NCBI GenBank assembly: GCA_963793335.1
Contig: CAWBZS010000019.1
Span: forward strand, 21,870-85,869
DNA length: 64,000 nucleotides
Direction: 5' to 3'
Source of the DNA: Sva-07 sp963793335
Lineage (GTDB): Bacteria; Actinomycetota; Acidimicrobiia; Acidimicrobiales; Ilumatobacteraceae
In this document: positions 35,636 through 44,790 of the stretch, piece by piece
How the letters are laid out: the number at the start of each line of letters is the position of its first letter
Position numbering within the stretch: the first letter of the stretch is position 1
Notes under the pieces: model-generated
Databases searched by the model: none
What the model was told of the DNA's origin: nothing
What the model saw: only the letters and a program-made list of their open reading frames with translations
Program-made: the position numbers and the translations under genes

Positions 35636-36538
35636 GTGGTCGCCGTGATCAGCCGTCGTTCGTCCCGGCTGGCCGTGGGCATCGGGTTGTCGGCGGCAGT
35701 GCTGCTGGGATGCTCGTCGAGCTCGGGCACCGACGGCGCTGGTCGAGTGTTGGTGCCCGACCGCGGCGCGCTGTTCGGCGACGCATGGAGTGCGACCGAA
35801 GTGGTCGACGGCGACACGCTGTATGTGGCCGGACCGTCGGGCGAGTTGCAGGTGCGCATCATCGGGATCAACACACCCGAGGCGGGGGAGTGCTTCAGCG
35901 GGGAAGCGACCGATGCCCTCGTGGAGCTGGTCGACGGCAACGAGCTGGTGTTGGTCGCCGATCAGACCGACCGGGACCAGTTCGATCGGGCACTGCGCTA
36001 CGTGGAGACGGTCGACGGCACCGACGTCGGGGCCGAACTGGTGGCCGGTGGGTACGCGATCGCACGCAGATATCCACCCGACGACGGTCGCGCCGGTGAG
36101 TACTCGCGGCTGCAAGATGAGGCGCAGGATCAGCGCCGTGGTCTGTGGGCTCCGGACGCGTGCGGTGACAGCGATCTCGGCGCAGTGGAGATCGGCATCG
36201 AGGTCAACGCGGACGCGCCGGGCGACGACGCCGAGAACCCGAACGGCGAATGGGTGCGGTTCACCAACGACGGCGCCGATCGGTTGGATCTCGACGGGTG
36301 GGAGGTGGCGGACGAGTCGGCGTCGCATCGCCACGTGTTCTCCGACCTCGAACTGGCGCCCGGCGACTCGGTCATGCTGTTCACCGGGTGCGGCAACGAC
36401 GCGGACAACGACACCGGCAGTGAGCGCTACTGGTGCGCAACGGGCAGTGCGGTGTGGAACAACAGTGGCGACACCGTGTTCCTCCGCGACGCCAACGGCA
36501 ACATCGCCGCCACGCTCGCGTACGGCGACTCCGCCTGA
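35636..36538 (+). CDS. secreted lipoprotein with thermonuclease (SNase) and lamin-tail-like domains
   Basis: About 300 residues. A short basic N-terminus and hydrophobic stretch end in a lipobox (AAVLLGCSSSSG). The SNase-like domain includes VVDGDTLYVAGPSG, RIIGINTPEAGE and DQFDRALRYVETV, with the Arg and Glu of the active site region in place. The last 120 residues (NGEWVRFTNDGADRLDLDGW, HVFSDLELAPGDSVMLFTGC) match the lamin-tail domain found in bacterial nucleases. It probably degrades extracellular nucleic acid. CATGAT lies six bases before the GTG at 35636. An in-frame GTG at 35633 is possible. Confidence 0.8.
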   Translation: MVAVISRRSSRLAVGIGLSAAVLLGCSSSSGTDGAGRVLVPDRGALFGDAWSATEVVDGDTLYVAGPSGELQVRIIGINTPEAGECFSGEATDALVELVDGNELVLVADQTDRDQFDRALRYVETVDGTDVGAELVAGGYAIARRYPPDDGRAGEYSRLQDEAQDQRRGLWAPDACGDSDLGAVEIGIEVNADAPGDDAENPNGEWVRFTNDGADRLDLDGWEVADESASHRHVFSDLELAPGDSVMLFTGCGNDADNDTGSERYWCATGSAVWNNSGDTVFLRDANGNIAATLAYGDSA

Positions 36539-36587
36539 CGGCGCGCTGGTCGATGGTGTGTGGGGCGACCGATCGTCGAGCACGTTG

Positions 36588-36833
36588 TCACCCCACCGTT
36601 CCGGCGAACCAACGGCGTTCGATGTCGCAGTCGCCCATGAGGTCGGCGAGGAGGTCGTCGGGTGACGTGAGACCGGAGTCGGCGAGCACCCGGCCCCAGG
36701 TGTGATGGTCGGTCAGGGTGCTGACCAGGGACTCGGCCACTCCTGTCGGGCGTCCGGCCTCGTGGTTGGCGAGCGCGCCGCGCATGATCGCCAACTCTGC
36801 GACGTGTTCGACAGACCACCCATCATGACGAGG
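36588..36833 (-). pseudogene. internally deleted DUF222/HNH endonuclease remnant
   Basis: The reading IMRGALANHEAGRPTGVAES, HHTWGRVLADSGL and SPDDLLADL aligns with the middle of the intact DUF222 protein at 55355-56983 (IMRGALANHQAGRPASATEP, HRTWGRLLADAGL, SPDELLAEL). It lacks the N-terminal half, about 18 central residues and the HNH domain. The conserved DUF222 promoter (see 56990-57018) is kept at 36822-36849, so the gene was truncated by an internal deletion that joined its leader to its middle. Confidence 0.75.
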
Positions 36834-36860
36834 GGGTGTCGCAGAGTTGCGGGGGGGGGG
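36792..36860. repeat. 12-bp perfect inverted repeat plus G10 tract
   Basis: CAACTCTGCGAC (36792-36803) and GTCGCAGAGTTG (36838-36849) form a perfect inverted repeat with a 34-base spacer. A run of ten G follows at 36851-36860. The right arm is part of the DUF222 promoter motif. The left arm lies exactly where the DUF222 remnant was joined, so the repeat may mark the rearrangement. The G run sits just beyond the panE stop codon. Confidence 0.7.
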
Positions 36861-36863
36861 CGG

Positions 36864-37838
36864 TCAGGCGTGGTCGATCGACGCGAGCACGTCGTCGACG
36901 GTGCGCGATGCCGGTCGCTCACCGATGCGCGCCATTTCGGCGGCGAGGGTCTGCAGGGCAGCGTTGGCCGGGGTCGGCACGCCATGAAGTCGGCCGAGCA
37001 ACACGATCTCACCGGTCAGGTAGTCGGTCTCGATCGTGCCGGTGCCGCGCTGCAGGCTCTGCCACGACGATCCTCCTGCGCGGCGTTCGTCGTCACCGAC
37101 GGGTTGGATCTGCAAGGCGTCGCCGCGGCGGGCGAGGTCGTCCTCGGCGCTGACCACGGCGATGCCGGCTGCGGCGAGCACGGCCTCACCTTCGGAGCGC
37201 ACCATGTCGCCGAGGCGCCCGCGGAGACCGGCGCGACCGCACACCGCCTCGACCGCGTTGGCGAGGTTCATCAGCAGCTTGCGGTACTTCCAGCTCATGA
37301 TGTCGTCGCGGGGGATCGAGCCGAACGTCGCCGCTTCGAGCGTCGCAGCGAGCTGCACGCTGACATCGTCGGTGCCGTGCGGGTAGCGGCCGATGTCGAG
37401 CAACCCGGAGCTCGGCGCGGTCCACACGCGCACCACCCCGGGCGCGTGATGGTCGGCGGGGAGCATCACGCAGATGCCGTACACGTTGGGGAACAGGCGC
37501 AGCGCCTGGCGCTCGTTCTCGACGCCGTTCTGCAGACACACGATCGGCTGGTCGGTGACTCCGGCAGCGCGGAGGTCGGTCAGAACGCCGGGGGTGTCCT
37601 GGCCTTTGACGCCGAGCAGGAACACGTCGTCGGCGGTGACCTCGATCTCGCCGATCGATGAAACCACCGGGAGCTCGACGGTCCGAGTACCGCTGGGCGA
37701 CTCGTAGCGCAGCCCCGACTCGCGCATCACCCGGCCGTGTTCACCACGGGCGACGGCGACCACCGACGTTCCCGCGAGCGCAAGATTGGCAGCGACGACC
37801 CCGCCGACCGCTCCGGCACCGATCACGACGATCCGCAT
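36864..37838 (-). CDS. panE: ketopantoate reductase family (ApbA/PanE)
   Basis: 324 residues with an N-terminal Rossmann motif MRIVVIGAGAVGGVVAANLA, then LLGVKGQDTP and IVCLQNGVENER, and the C-terminal helical domain DDIMSWKYRKLLMNLANAVE with the catalytic Lys region. It would reduce 2-dehydropantoate with NADPH for pantothenate synthesis. Members of this family include other 2-dehydropantoate-like reductases, so the substrate is probable, not certain. TAGGGT lies seven bases upstream of the ATG at 37838. Confidence 0.82.
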   Translation of the reverse strand: MRIVVIGAGAVGGVVAANLALAGTSVVAVARGEHGRVMRESGLRYESPSGTRTVELPVVSSIGEIEVTADDVFLLGVKGQDTPGVLTDLRAAGVTDQPIVCLQNGVENERQALRLFPNVYGICVMLPADHHAPGVVRVWTAPSSGLLDIGRYPHGTDDVSVQLAATLEAATFGSIPRDDIMSWKYRKLLMNLANAVEAVCGRAGLRGRLGDMVRSEGEAVLAAAGIAVVSAEDDLARRGDALQIQPVGDDERRAGGSSWQSLQRGTGTIETDYLTGEIVLLGRLHGVPTPANAALQTLAAEMARIGERPASRTVDDVLASIDHA

Positions 37839-37845
37839 GGGACCG

Positions 37846-37851
37846 ACCCTA
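37846..37851 (-). promoter_or_regulatory. -10 element of leaderless panE promoter (TAGGGT)
   Basis: On the minus strand TAGGGT is followed by seven bases and the ATG of panE at 37838. There is no Shine-Dalgarno between them. Confidence 0.5.
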
Positions 37852-37955
37852 GGTGACCCGTCGTGCGATCGGACCCGTGCCGCGACTCGTCGCTACTCTC
37901 GGGCGATCGTCGTGCAGCGACGCACGATCGGCAGCCCCGACCCCCAAGGATTCCG

Positions 37956-38804
37956 ATGCCCACCACCTTCGAAGCGGCGACCACGGTCGTTCCCCGCGGC
38001 CACGACGATGCCGGGCGCGGGCAGTACGACGTCGAGCTCGTCCACGAGTACGCAATCATGGGCACCAAGCCCAACGGCGGCTACATGCTCGCCTGTCTCG
38101 GTCGCGCTGCGCTCGCCGCTGCCCGCGAGGCCGGTTCGACGCACGAGCACGTCATCTCCGCGTCGGCGCAGTTCCTGTCGTCGCCCGACATCGGCCCGGC
38201 GCAGATCGTCACCGAGATCGACCGGGTCGGCAAGACCGCCAGCCAGGTGAACGCAACGATCGGTGTCGACGGCGTTCGAGGGGTACGTGCACAGTTCACG
38301 CTCGGCACGCTGCACGAGGGCACCTCACCGTTCTGGGGCGAGATCGCGCCGTGCCCCTTCCCGGCCATCGAGGACCTGGAGCCGTCGTTGATGGCGGGCC
38401 AGCGTGGCAACTCGCTGCAGTTCGATCCGGACGCCGGCTTCCACCTGGGCGAGGACGGACCGATCGCCGTCGGTGGCGGAGAGTTCCGCGCCTACCTGCG
38501 CGATGAGGTCGACGACACGTTCGACACCGTCGGGTTGCTGTACGCGTCCGACGTGATGCCGCCGGCCACGTTCGGTGTCGTGCAGACCGGATGGGTGCCG
38601 ACGTTGGCGATCACGGTCTACAACCGTGCGGTTCCGGCGCCCGGGCCGTTGCGCCTGCGGTTCCGCGTGCAGGTGATCCACGACGGCTACGCCGACGAGA
38701 TCTGCGAGGCGTGGGACAGCGAGGACCGTCTCGTGATGCAGTCGACGCAGATGACCGCGCTCCGCATCCCGGAGGGCACCACCCCGCGCCCCGACGCGCA
38801 GTAG
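37956..38804 (+). CDS. acyl-CoA thioesterase-like double hot-dog protein
   Basis: 282 residues. GYMLACLGRAALAAAREAG in the first hot dog and a second hot-dog part (DTVGLLYASDVMPPATFGVV, WVPTLAITVYNRAVPAPG, ADEICEAWDSEDRLVMQSTQ) match the TesB-like family that hydrolyses acyl-CoA. ATG at 37956 has AAGGA five bases upstream. It is divergent from panE. The acyl chain preference cannot be read from the sequence. Confidence 0.8.
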   Translation: MPTTFEAATTVVPRGHDDAGRGQYDVELVHEYAIMGTKPNGGYMLACLGRAALAAAREAGSTHEHVISASAQFLSSPDIGPAQIVTEIDRVGKTASQVNATIGVDGVRGVRAQFTLGTLHEGTSPFWGEIAPCPFPAIEDLEPSLMAGQRGNSLQFDPDAGFHLGEDGPIAVGGGEFRAYLRDEVDDTFDTVGLLYASDVMPPATFGVVQTGWVPTLAITVYNRAVPAPGPLRLRFRVQVIHDGYADEICEAWDSEDRLVMQSTQMTALRIPEGTTPRPDAQ

Positions 38805-38858
38805 CGGCTCGCCCACCGGGCGTCAACGGTGCCATTCGTGATGTGCGACACTCGTGTG

Positions 38859-39767
38859 ATGAGGCGCCCCGTCGCAGCGTTGGTCATCGGTTCGCTCCTG
38901 CTCCTCAGCTGCGGCAGCGATGAGTCCAGCGTCGAGACCGTCGTCTTGTCGACCACTGCTGTCGACGCGACCGCACCACCCGCGGACACCACCGTTGCCG
39001 ACGTGGGCGCCCTCGTGCCGACGGCTGTGTGCCAAGGCTTCAACGGCGAGGTCTACTTCGGTTACACCAACGAGTCGAGTGAGCCGATCGTCGTCGCCGA
39101 GGGCGCCGACAACGCGTTGGACGGCGTCACGCCGGACGACAACCCGCTCCTCACCTCGCTGTTCGCTCCCGGCACGGTCGAGGTGGCCTTCTGGGCCTTC
39201 CCGGTGGAGGGCTCCGAGGCCGACGTGGTGTGGACGCTCACCGGACCCGACGGAGTGGAGCGCACCGCGAGTGGTGGGTTGGCGACTGCACCGTGCCCTG
39301 CCGATTTCCTCGCCACCGTCGATCGACTCCCCACGCTCGAGGTGGCCGATGCAGCCCTCGCGGCCGATGGCGAATCGGCGCAGGTGGATCTGAGGCTGAA
39401 CGGCATCGACGCGACGAGCGTCTGCAACGAGGCGTTCACCGCCGAGCCGGCGCTCGTCTCCATCGACGACGGCTCCGCATTCCCAACGGCGTTCGAGCCC
39501 GAGGTCACGCTGACCCTCGGTCCGTTCGCGGAATCCGCCAATGGTGGTCGATTGGCGAGCACGAGGGTGTACACGCTGATCGTCGATCAGTGTGTGGGCG
39601 CCGGGGTCACTGCGTCGTCCTGGTTCCCGCCACCGGCGCTCGACAGGTTGTCCTTCGGCACCGAAGTCTGCGCGCGTCTCGATGATGCGGGCACGTTGGC
39701 CGTGGACCTGACCGGGGGATCGTGTGACCTCGGCATCACCGGGGGTTCGAGTATCCGGCCGAGGTGA
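38859..39767 (+). CDS. secreted lipoprotein, unknown function
   Basis: 302 residues from ATG at 38859. The signal is RRPVAALVIGSLLLLSCGS with a lipobox cysteine, then a Thr-rich linker. The mature part is acidic and beta-rich with four or more cysteines, probably paired, and no catalytic motif that I recognise. GACACT lies six bases before the ATG. Its stop overlaps the GTG of the cyclase-like gene (GTGA), so a membrane-anchored lipoprotein and a cytoplasmic cyclase-like protein are translationally coupled. Confidence 0.8.
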   Translation: MRRPVAALVIGSLLLLSCGSDESSVETVVLSTTAVDATAPPADTTVADVGALVPTAVCQGFNGEVYFGYTNESSEPIVVAEGADNALDGVTPDDNPLLTSLFAPGTVEVAFWAFPVEGSEADVVWTLTGPDGVERTASGGLATAPCPADFLATVDRLPTLEVADAALAADGESAQVDLRLNGIDATSVCNEAFTAEPALVSIDDGSAFPTAFEPEVTLTLGPFAESANGGRLASTRVYTLIVDQCVGAGVTASSWFPPPALDRLSFGTEVCARLDDAGTLAVDLTGGSCDLGITGGSSIRPR

Positions 39768-42700
39768 CCTCCGTCCGTTACACCAGCCGGCTCGTCGAGC
39801 AGTGGGTCGTCGACGGCTCCGCCGATCCGTGGCGAGAGCTCGACGGCTCGGTGGTCCTCGCCGACCTGACCGGTTTCACCAGCCTCACCGAGGTGCTCAC
39901 CGATCGGGGTCCCGAGGGGGTCGAGGTGCTCCACACGGTGCTCTCGCGTGCATTCGACGCGCTGCTCGGGCCCAGTCGCGCGCTGGGTGGTGACGTGCTT
40001 GGATTCGCTGGGGATGCGGCACTGGTGTGGTTCGACGGTGCCGACCACGTCACCCGTGCCGTCGACTCGGCGGCGGCGATGGCTCCAGGGCTGGCTGCAC
40101 TTCCAGCGGCTCGAACGGGTGGCACGCGGCTGCAGGTGAGCGTTGGCGTGCACACCGGCAGATTCGCAGCGGTGCTCACCGGTCACACCCGTCGCAGCCT
40201 GTTCGTGTGCGGGCCTGCCATGTCGACGGCCGCGGTGCTCCAAGCCGACGCGCAGCCTGGCGAGGTCCTCCTGAGCCCATCCGTTGCGCAGCAGGTCTCC
40301 TCGAGCCGTCACGGCGCGGTGACCCCGAAGGGCGTGACGCTCCGTCGTGTCCGCCAGTCCCGTCGGTCGACGGCGCACGAATCGACCGCAGTCGCAGACG
40401 TGCAGCCCACGCTGCCGGCGGCGGTGGCCGACGAGGTGACGCGGCGTGTGCTCAGCCCAGCGGTGTGCGAGGTGCTGAACGCACCGGATGCATCCAGCGA
40501 CCATCGGACCGCGTCGATCGGGTTCGTCCGGCTGGGCGGGCTGGACGACATCGTGGCGCGTGGCGGTGCTCGCGCCGCACATCGGGTGCTGGAGGTCGTG
40601 GTCGAGACACTGACCGATGTGATCGATGATCTGGGCGTCGACTGGATCGACGTCGACGTCGGTGCCGACTCCGTCAAGATGTTGCTGACCGCCGGTGCTC
40701 CTCGGGCGATCGACCACGACGAGGATCGGCTGTTGCTCGCGCTCCGCCAGATCGTCGACCGATGCCCGGTGCCACTCGCCGCCGGTGCTCAGCGGGGCCG
40801 GGTCTTCGCCGCCCTGCTCGGGCATGCGGAACGTCGTTCGTACACGGTGCTCGGCGATCCGGTGAACGTCGCCGCCCGTGCGCTGGCGCTCGCCGGCGAC
40901 GGTGACGTCATCGTCGCCGACGGCATGGGCGCCGCCGATCGACCCCATGTCGCGGCGGTGCCGCTCGGACCCATGGAACTCCGCAACCGGATCGAACCGA
41001 TGTCGACCTGGCGCGTCGAGGGAGTCGACCCTCACGGCGTGGGACCGGCATCACGGTCACCATTTGCTGTGGGAGGGGCCCGCACCGTCGAGTGGCAGAA
41101 GCTGGCGACGGCGTGGAAGCACGCCGCCGATGGCCAGGGATGCTGCGTGGTGATCGCCAGCGAACCGGGGATGGGCTCCACCCAGCTCATCGACGAACTG
41201 GCCGACCTTGCCGGGCCGACCGCAACGGTCGTGACCGCCCACCCGTTCCAACGGGCGGCGCCCTATGGGGCCGTTGCCGACGCCGCCCGTCACCTGGCCC
41301 GCGGCGCGGCGGCTGACCCCGTCGACCCGATCGGTTGGCTCTTCTCCCACGTCGATCGGCTCGACCCTGGACTCCGCGGGTGGGCGGCACTCGTGCGGGC
41401 CGACCTCCTCGGCGACAGCATCCGTCCGACCCACGATCCGTTGACACGCGCGATGCAGGCGCGAATGGTGCTCGCAGCGCTGCTGGAGGTCGCGTCGCCA
41501 CGGCCATGGTGTCTCGCCATCGACGATTTCGACCTCATCGACGACGTCTCGCGTGCGGTCTTCATCCAACTCGCCGAGGATGTGACGCCGGGACCGGTGA
41601 TGTTCGTCGGGTCGGTCGGGTCCGACGTCCCTGCCTCGCAGCTCCCTCATCCGGCGACGCTGCTGCATCTCGACCCGTTGGATCGTGACGCGGCTGTCGA
41701 CCACCTGGCGCGGGTGGCGCCGGGGCTCCGTGACGAGCAGATCGAGGAGATCGTGCGCGCCGGTGCCGGCAACCCCTTCGTGCTCACCGAACTCGCACGC
41801 AATCCGGGCGAGGTCGAGCTGCCTGACTCATTGCAGCGCCTTGGTGCGGCGCTGGTGGATCAGCTGCCGGCTCCGATCAGGGCGGTCGTCCGCGACGCCT
41901 CGGCCTTCGGCTCGACCGTGCGACTCGACCTGGCGGCCGGGGTGCTGGGGCGACCGGAGTTGGCCTCGCAGGAGTGGTGGAGCGTCGCGTTCCCGGTGAT
42001 GCGACGCTCGGCTCCGGGTTCGGTGGTGTTCCGTCATGATGCGCTGAGGCAGGCGGCCCACGACTCGTTGCCGTTCCGTCGCCGGCGGGAGCTGCACTCG
42101 GCGATCGCTGCTCGCGCTGTGGAGACGGGTGGGTTCGTCGCCGCCGAGCTCGCGTTCCACTACGAACAGGCCGGCAAGTTGTCCGAGGCGTATGCGGTCG
42201 CAAGTGCCGCTGGTCGCGAACGCGAAGGAATCGGGAGCGGTCGCAGAAGCGGTTTCCCTGCTCGAGCAGGCCGTCCGGCTGGCCCGCGGCGTCGATCGGG
42301 AGACGAGCGCCCAACTGTTGATCGAGCTCGGCGAGGCACGGTCGCTCCTCGGCGACCTCGACGGCGCCGACGCTGCATTCGTGTCCGCCGCACGTCGTGG
42401 TCTGGACCCGCAGGCCAAGGCTCGGGCCTGCTACGGCCGTTCTGGTGTGGCGCTGACCCAGAGCCGTCTCGATCACGCCCGTCGCCTGTCTCGTCGGGGG
42501 TTGGCGATGCTCGAACCGTACGGCGACGACGTCGCAGAGCTGCGGGGACGGCTGCTGTTGGATCGGGCCGCAGTGCTCGACCTCTCCGGCCGCCACGATG
42601 CCAGCCTCGTTCCCGCCGGAGAGGCACACACGCTCGCCGTTCGTACCGGCAACCGGACCCTCGAGGCGATGGCGAACCTGCACCTGGGAATGGCACACCT

Positions 42701-43511
42701 CGCGCAGATGCGACCCGAGGCCTTGAGCTGCGTCGAGGCAGCTGTGACGATCTTCGAGGAGATCGGTCATGATCGTTATCTCAACAGCGCGCTCAACAAC
42801 AACGGACTCGTCGCGATGCACCTCGGGCAGTGGGATCGCGCGATCGAGTGCTACCGCCGAGCGGCTGAGCACGGCGAACGATGCGGCAACACGGTCGATC
42901 GAGCGATCGTCGAGACGAACATCGGCTACTTGCTCTTCCGGCAGGGGCGTCTGGACGAGGCCGAGGGCCATGCGCGCCGTTCGCTTCGCACGTTCGACGT
43001 GGTCGGAATCCCTCACCAGATTGGCATGGTGCGCTACCTGCTCAGCGAGATCGCGGCCGCCGCCGGCCGTCTCGCCGATGCGCGCAGCGAGATGACCGCG
43101 GCTCGAGCAGCGTTCGTCGAACTCGGTGATGCGGCGATGGTCATCGATTGCGACGTGGCGACGATGGAGCAGTTGGTGCGCGCGGGTCGGGTCGAGGAAT
43201 CGCGAGGGATGCGGGCAGCCGTTGAGGCCGGGATCGGTCTGGCGGAGGTACCGGTGGTCATCGCCTTCGAGCGCACGGTTGGCCGCATCGAGGTCCACTC
43301 CGGTGACACCGAGCAAGGGTGGCGACACCTGCTGCGTGCGCTGGAGTCGGCGCGCGATCACGGTCTGATCTACGACGAGTGCCTCTGCCTTCGAGCGATC
43401 GTCGCAGCGGACGCATCAGCCGCTGGGTCGCCGTTTCCGCGGGAGGTCATCGATCGGGCCATGAGCGACCACGACGTGCTCGTCGAGCAGTTGGGGTTGA
43501 TTCGCTACTGA
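39764..43511 (+). pseudogene. soluble adenylyl cyclase-like protein: two cyclase domains, AAA-like, TPR; one frameshift
   Basis: GTG at 39764 opens a frame to about 42,215, then a +1 shift leads into a second frame ending at 43511. Together they give about 1,240 residues. Cyclase domain 1 (residues about 28-190) keeps both metal aspartates (VLADLTGFTSL, GGDVLGFAGDAALVWF). Cyclase domain 2 (about 245-420) has lost the first (IGFVRLGGLDDI). The ATPase P-loop near residue 466 reads SEPGMGSTQL, without the Lys. The C-terminal 430 residues are TPR-like helices (AVSLLEQAVRLARG, NNNGLVAMHLGQWDRAIECY). The layout matches mammalian soluble adenylyl cyclase and its bacterial relatives. Confidence 0.78.
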
Positions 43512-43598
43512 TGCGGGTGTCGGGACGTTCGGCAAGCGGAACGGTGCTCGGCGAGCACGTGCAGCCGGTCCGAGCATTCGACCTCGGGACATCACACC

Positions 43599-43604
43599 TA
43601 GGGT
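43599..43604 (+). promoter_or_regulatory. -10 element of leaderless promoter (TAGGGT)
   Basis: TAGGGT is followed by six bases and the ATG at 43611. Confidence 0.5.
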
Positions 43605-43610
43605 GCGACC

Positions 43611-44600
43611 ATGACCGGAAACCGTCGCATCACGCTCGCCCAACGACCCGATGGAGAGGTGACCGCCGACTGCTTCGCCTCCGACGAGGTCGAGGTGCCG
43701 ACGCCGGGCCCCGGTGAAGCGCTGGTGAAGGTCGGCTGGTTGTCGATCGATCCGACGATCCGAGGCTGGATGGCGATGGACACCTATCTGCCGGCGATCG
43801 AGATCGGCGCCCCGATCCGCAGTGGCGGGCTCGGCGAGGTGATCGCCTCGAACAACGACGCCTACCCCGTTGGATCGACCCTGTTCGGGATGACCGGCTG
43901 GCAGGAGTACGCCGTGCTCGGCGCTGGTAGCAACCCGATCCCCGACGGCATCGACCCGACCGCTGCGCTCAGCGTGTTCGGTGTCACCGGCCTCACCGCC
44001 TATTTCGGTCTGCTCGACGTGGGTCGACCGGTGGCGGGTGAGACCGTGCTGGTGTCGGGCGCGGCGGGTGCCACCGGATCGGTCGTCGGCCAGATCGCCA
44101 AGCTCAAGGGGTGCCGGGTGGTCGGGATCGCGGGCTCGGCGGAGAAGTGCGCCTGGCTGACCGACGAACTCGGCTTCGACGCGGCGATCAACTACCGCAC
44201 CGACGACGTCCGCTCTGCGATCCGTGCCGCCTGCCCGACGGGCGTCGACGTGTTCTTCGACAACGTCGGTGGTGACATCCTCGAAGCGGCGATCGGCAAT
44301 CTGGCCCTGCGCGGTCGGGTGGTGCTGTGTGGCGCGATCGCCACCTACAACGACACCGCACCTCGGCCGGGGCCGAACAACCTCTCGCTGCTGATCTCGC
44401 AGCGCGGCCGGATGGAGGGGTTCATCATCCTCGACTACATGGCCCGTGCGAACGAAGCGATCGGCGAGCTGGCGGGGTGGGTGATGAATGGCGACGTCAC
44501 GTTCGCCGTCGACGTGGTCGACGGGTTGGACAACGCACCCGTCGCCCTCGATCGGCTGTTCAGCGGTGCGAATCAGGGCAAGGTGATCGTGCGCCTCTGA
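43611..44600 (+). CDS. NADP-dependent oxidoreductase, MDR/leukotriene B4 dehydrogenase type
   Basis: 329 residues of the zinc-free medium-chain reductase family (CurA, PTGR type). ALVKVGWLSIDPTIRGWM near the N-terminus and the Rossmann AGETVLVSGAAGATGSVVGQ are typical, followed by GVDVFFDNVGGDILEAAIGN and RGRVVLCGAIATYN. It probably reduces an alpha,beta-unsaturated carbonyl compound with NADPH. It lies alone between genes in the same direction and appears to be leaderless. Confidence 0.88.
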   Translation: MTGNRRITLAQRPDGEVTADCFASDEVEVPTPGPGEALVKVGWLSIDPTIRGWMAMDTYLPAIEIGAPIRSGGLGEVIASNNDAYPVGSTLFGMTGWQEYAVLGAGSNPIPDGIDPTAALSVFGVTGLTAYFGLLDVGRPVAGETVLVSGAAGATGSVVGQIAKLKGCRVVGIAGSAEKCAWLTDELGFDAAINYRTDDVRSAIRAACPTGVDVFFDNVGGDILEAAIGNLALRGRVVLCGAIATYNDTAPRPGPNNLSLLISQRGRMEGFIILDYMARANEAIGELAGWVMNGDVTFAVDVVDGLDNAPVALDRLFSGANQGKVIVRL

Positions 44601-44605
44601 TCGCG

Positions 44606-44728
44606 TCAGTCGGTGCTCGCAGCGTGCCAGGCGTTGCGGACCAGTTGTTCCAGCACGCTGGTGTCGGCGTGCGCGTCGATGAACGCCGTGATGTCCTCGC
44701 CGGTTGGCTGGGTTGCGATCGTGGCCAT
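44606..44728 (-). CDS. possible very small protein
   Basis: 40 residues from ATG at 44728: MATIATQPTGEDITAFIDAH then DTSVLEQLVRNAWHAASTD. The beginning resembles the N-terminus of DUF1801 proteins, but the rest of that domain is missing, so it may be a fragment. Upstream in-frame ATGs at 44764 and 44788 would lengthen it. There is little other support. Confidence 0.3.
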   Translation of the reverse strand: MATIATQPTGEDITAFIDAHADTSVLEQLVRNAWHAASTD

Positions 44729-44778
44729 CGGGACGCTCTGCCATCGTTCACGCATCGGGTGGCGAAGCTGCCGATCGG

Positions 44779-44784
44779 TAGGTT
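44779..44784 (+). promoter_or_regulatory. -10 element of leaderless promoter (TAGGTT)
   Basis: TAGGTT is followed by six bases and the ATG at 44791. Confidence 0.5.
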
Positions 44785-44790
44785 CCACGC

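Noticed and set aside
36551..36860. Possible small RNA or regulatory region downstream of the nuclease gene
   Set aside because: Most of this gap is explained by the DUF222 remnant, its promoter and the inverted repeat. No terminator-like U-tract or conserved RNA fold was apparent.
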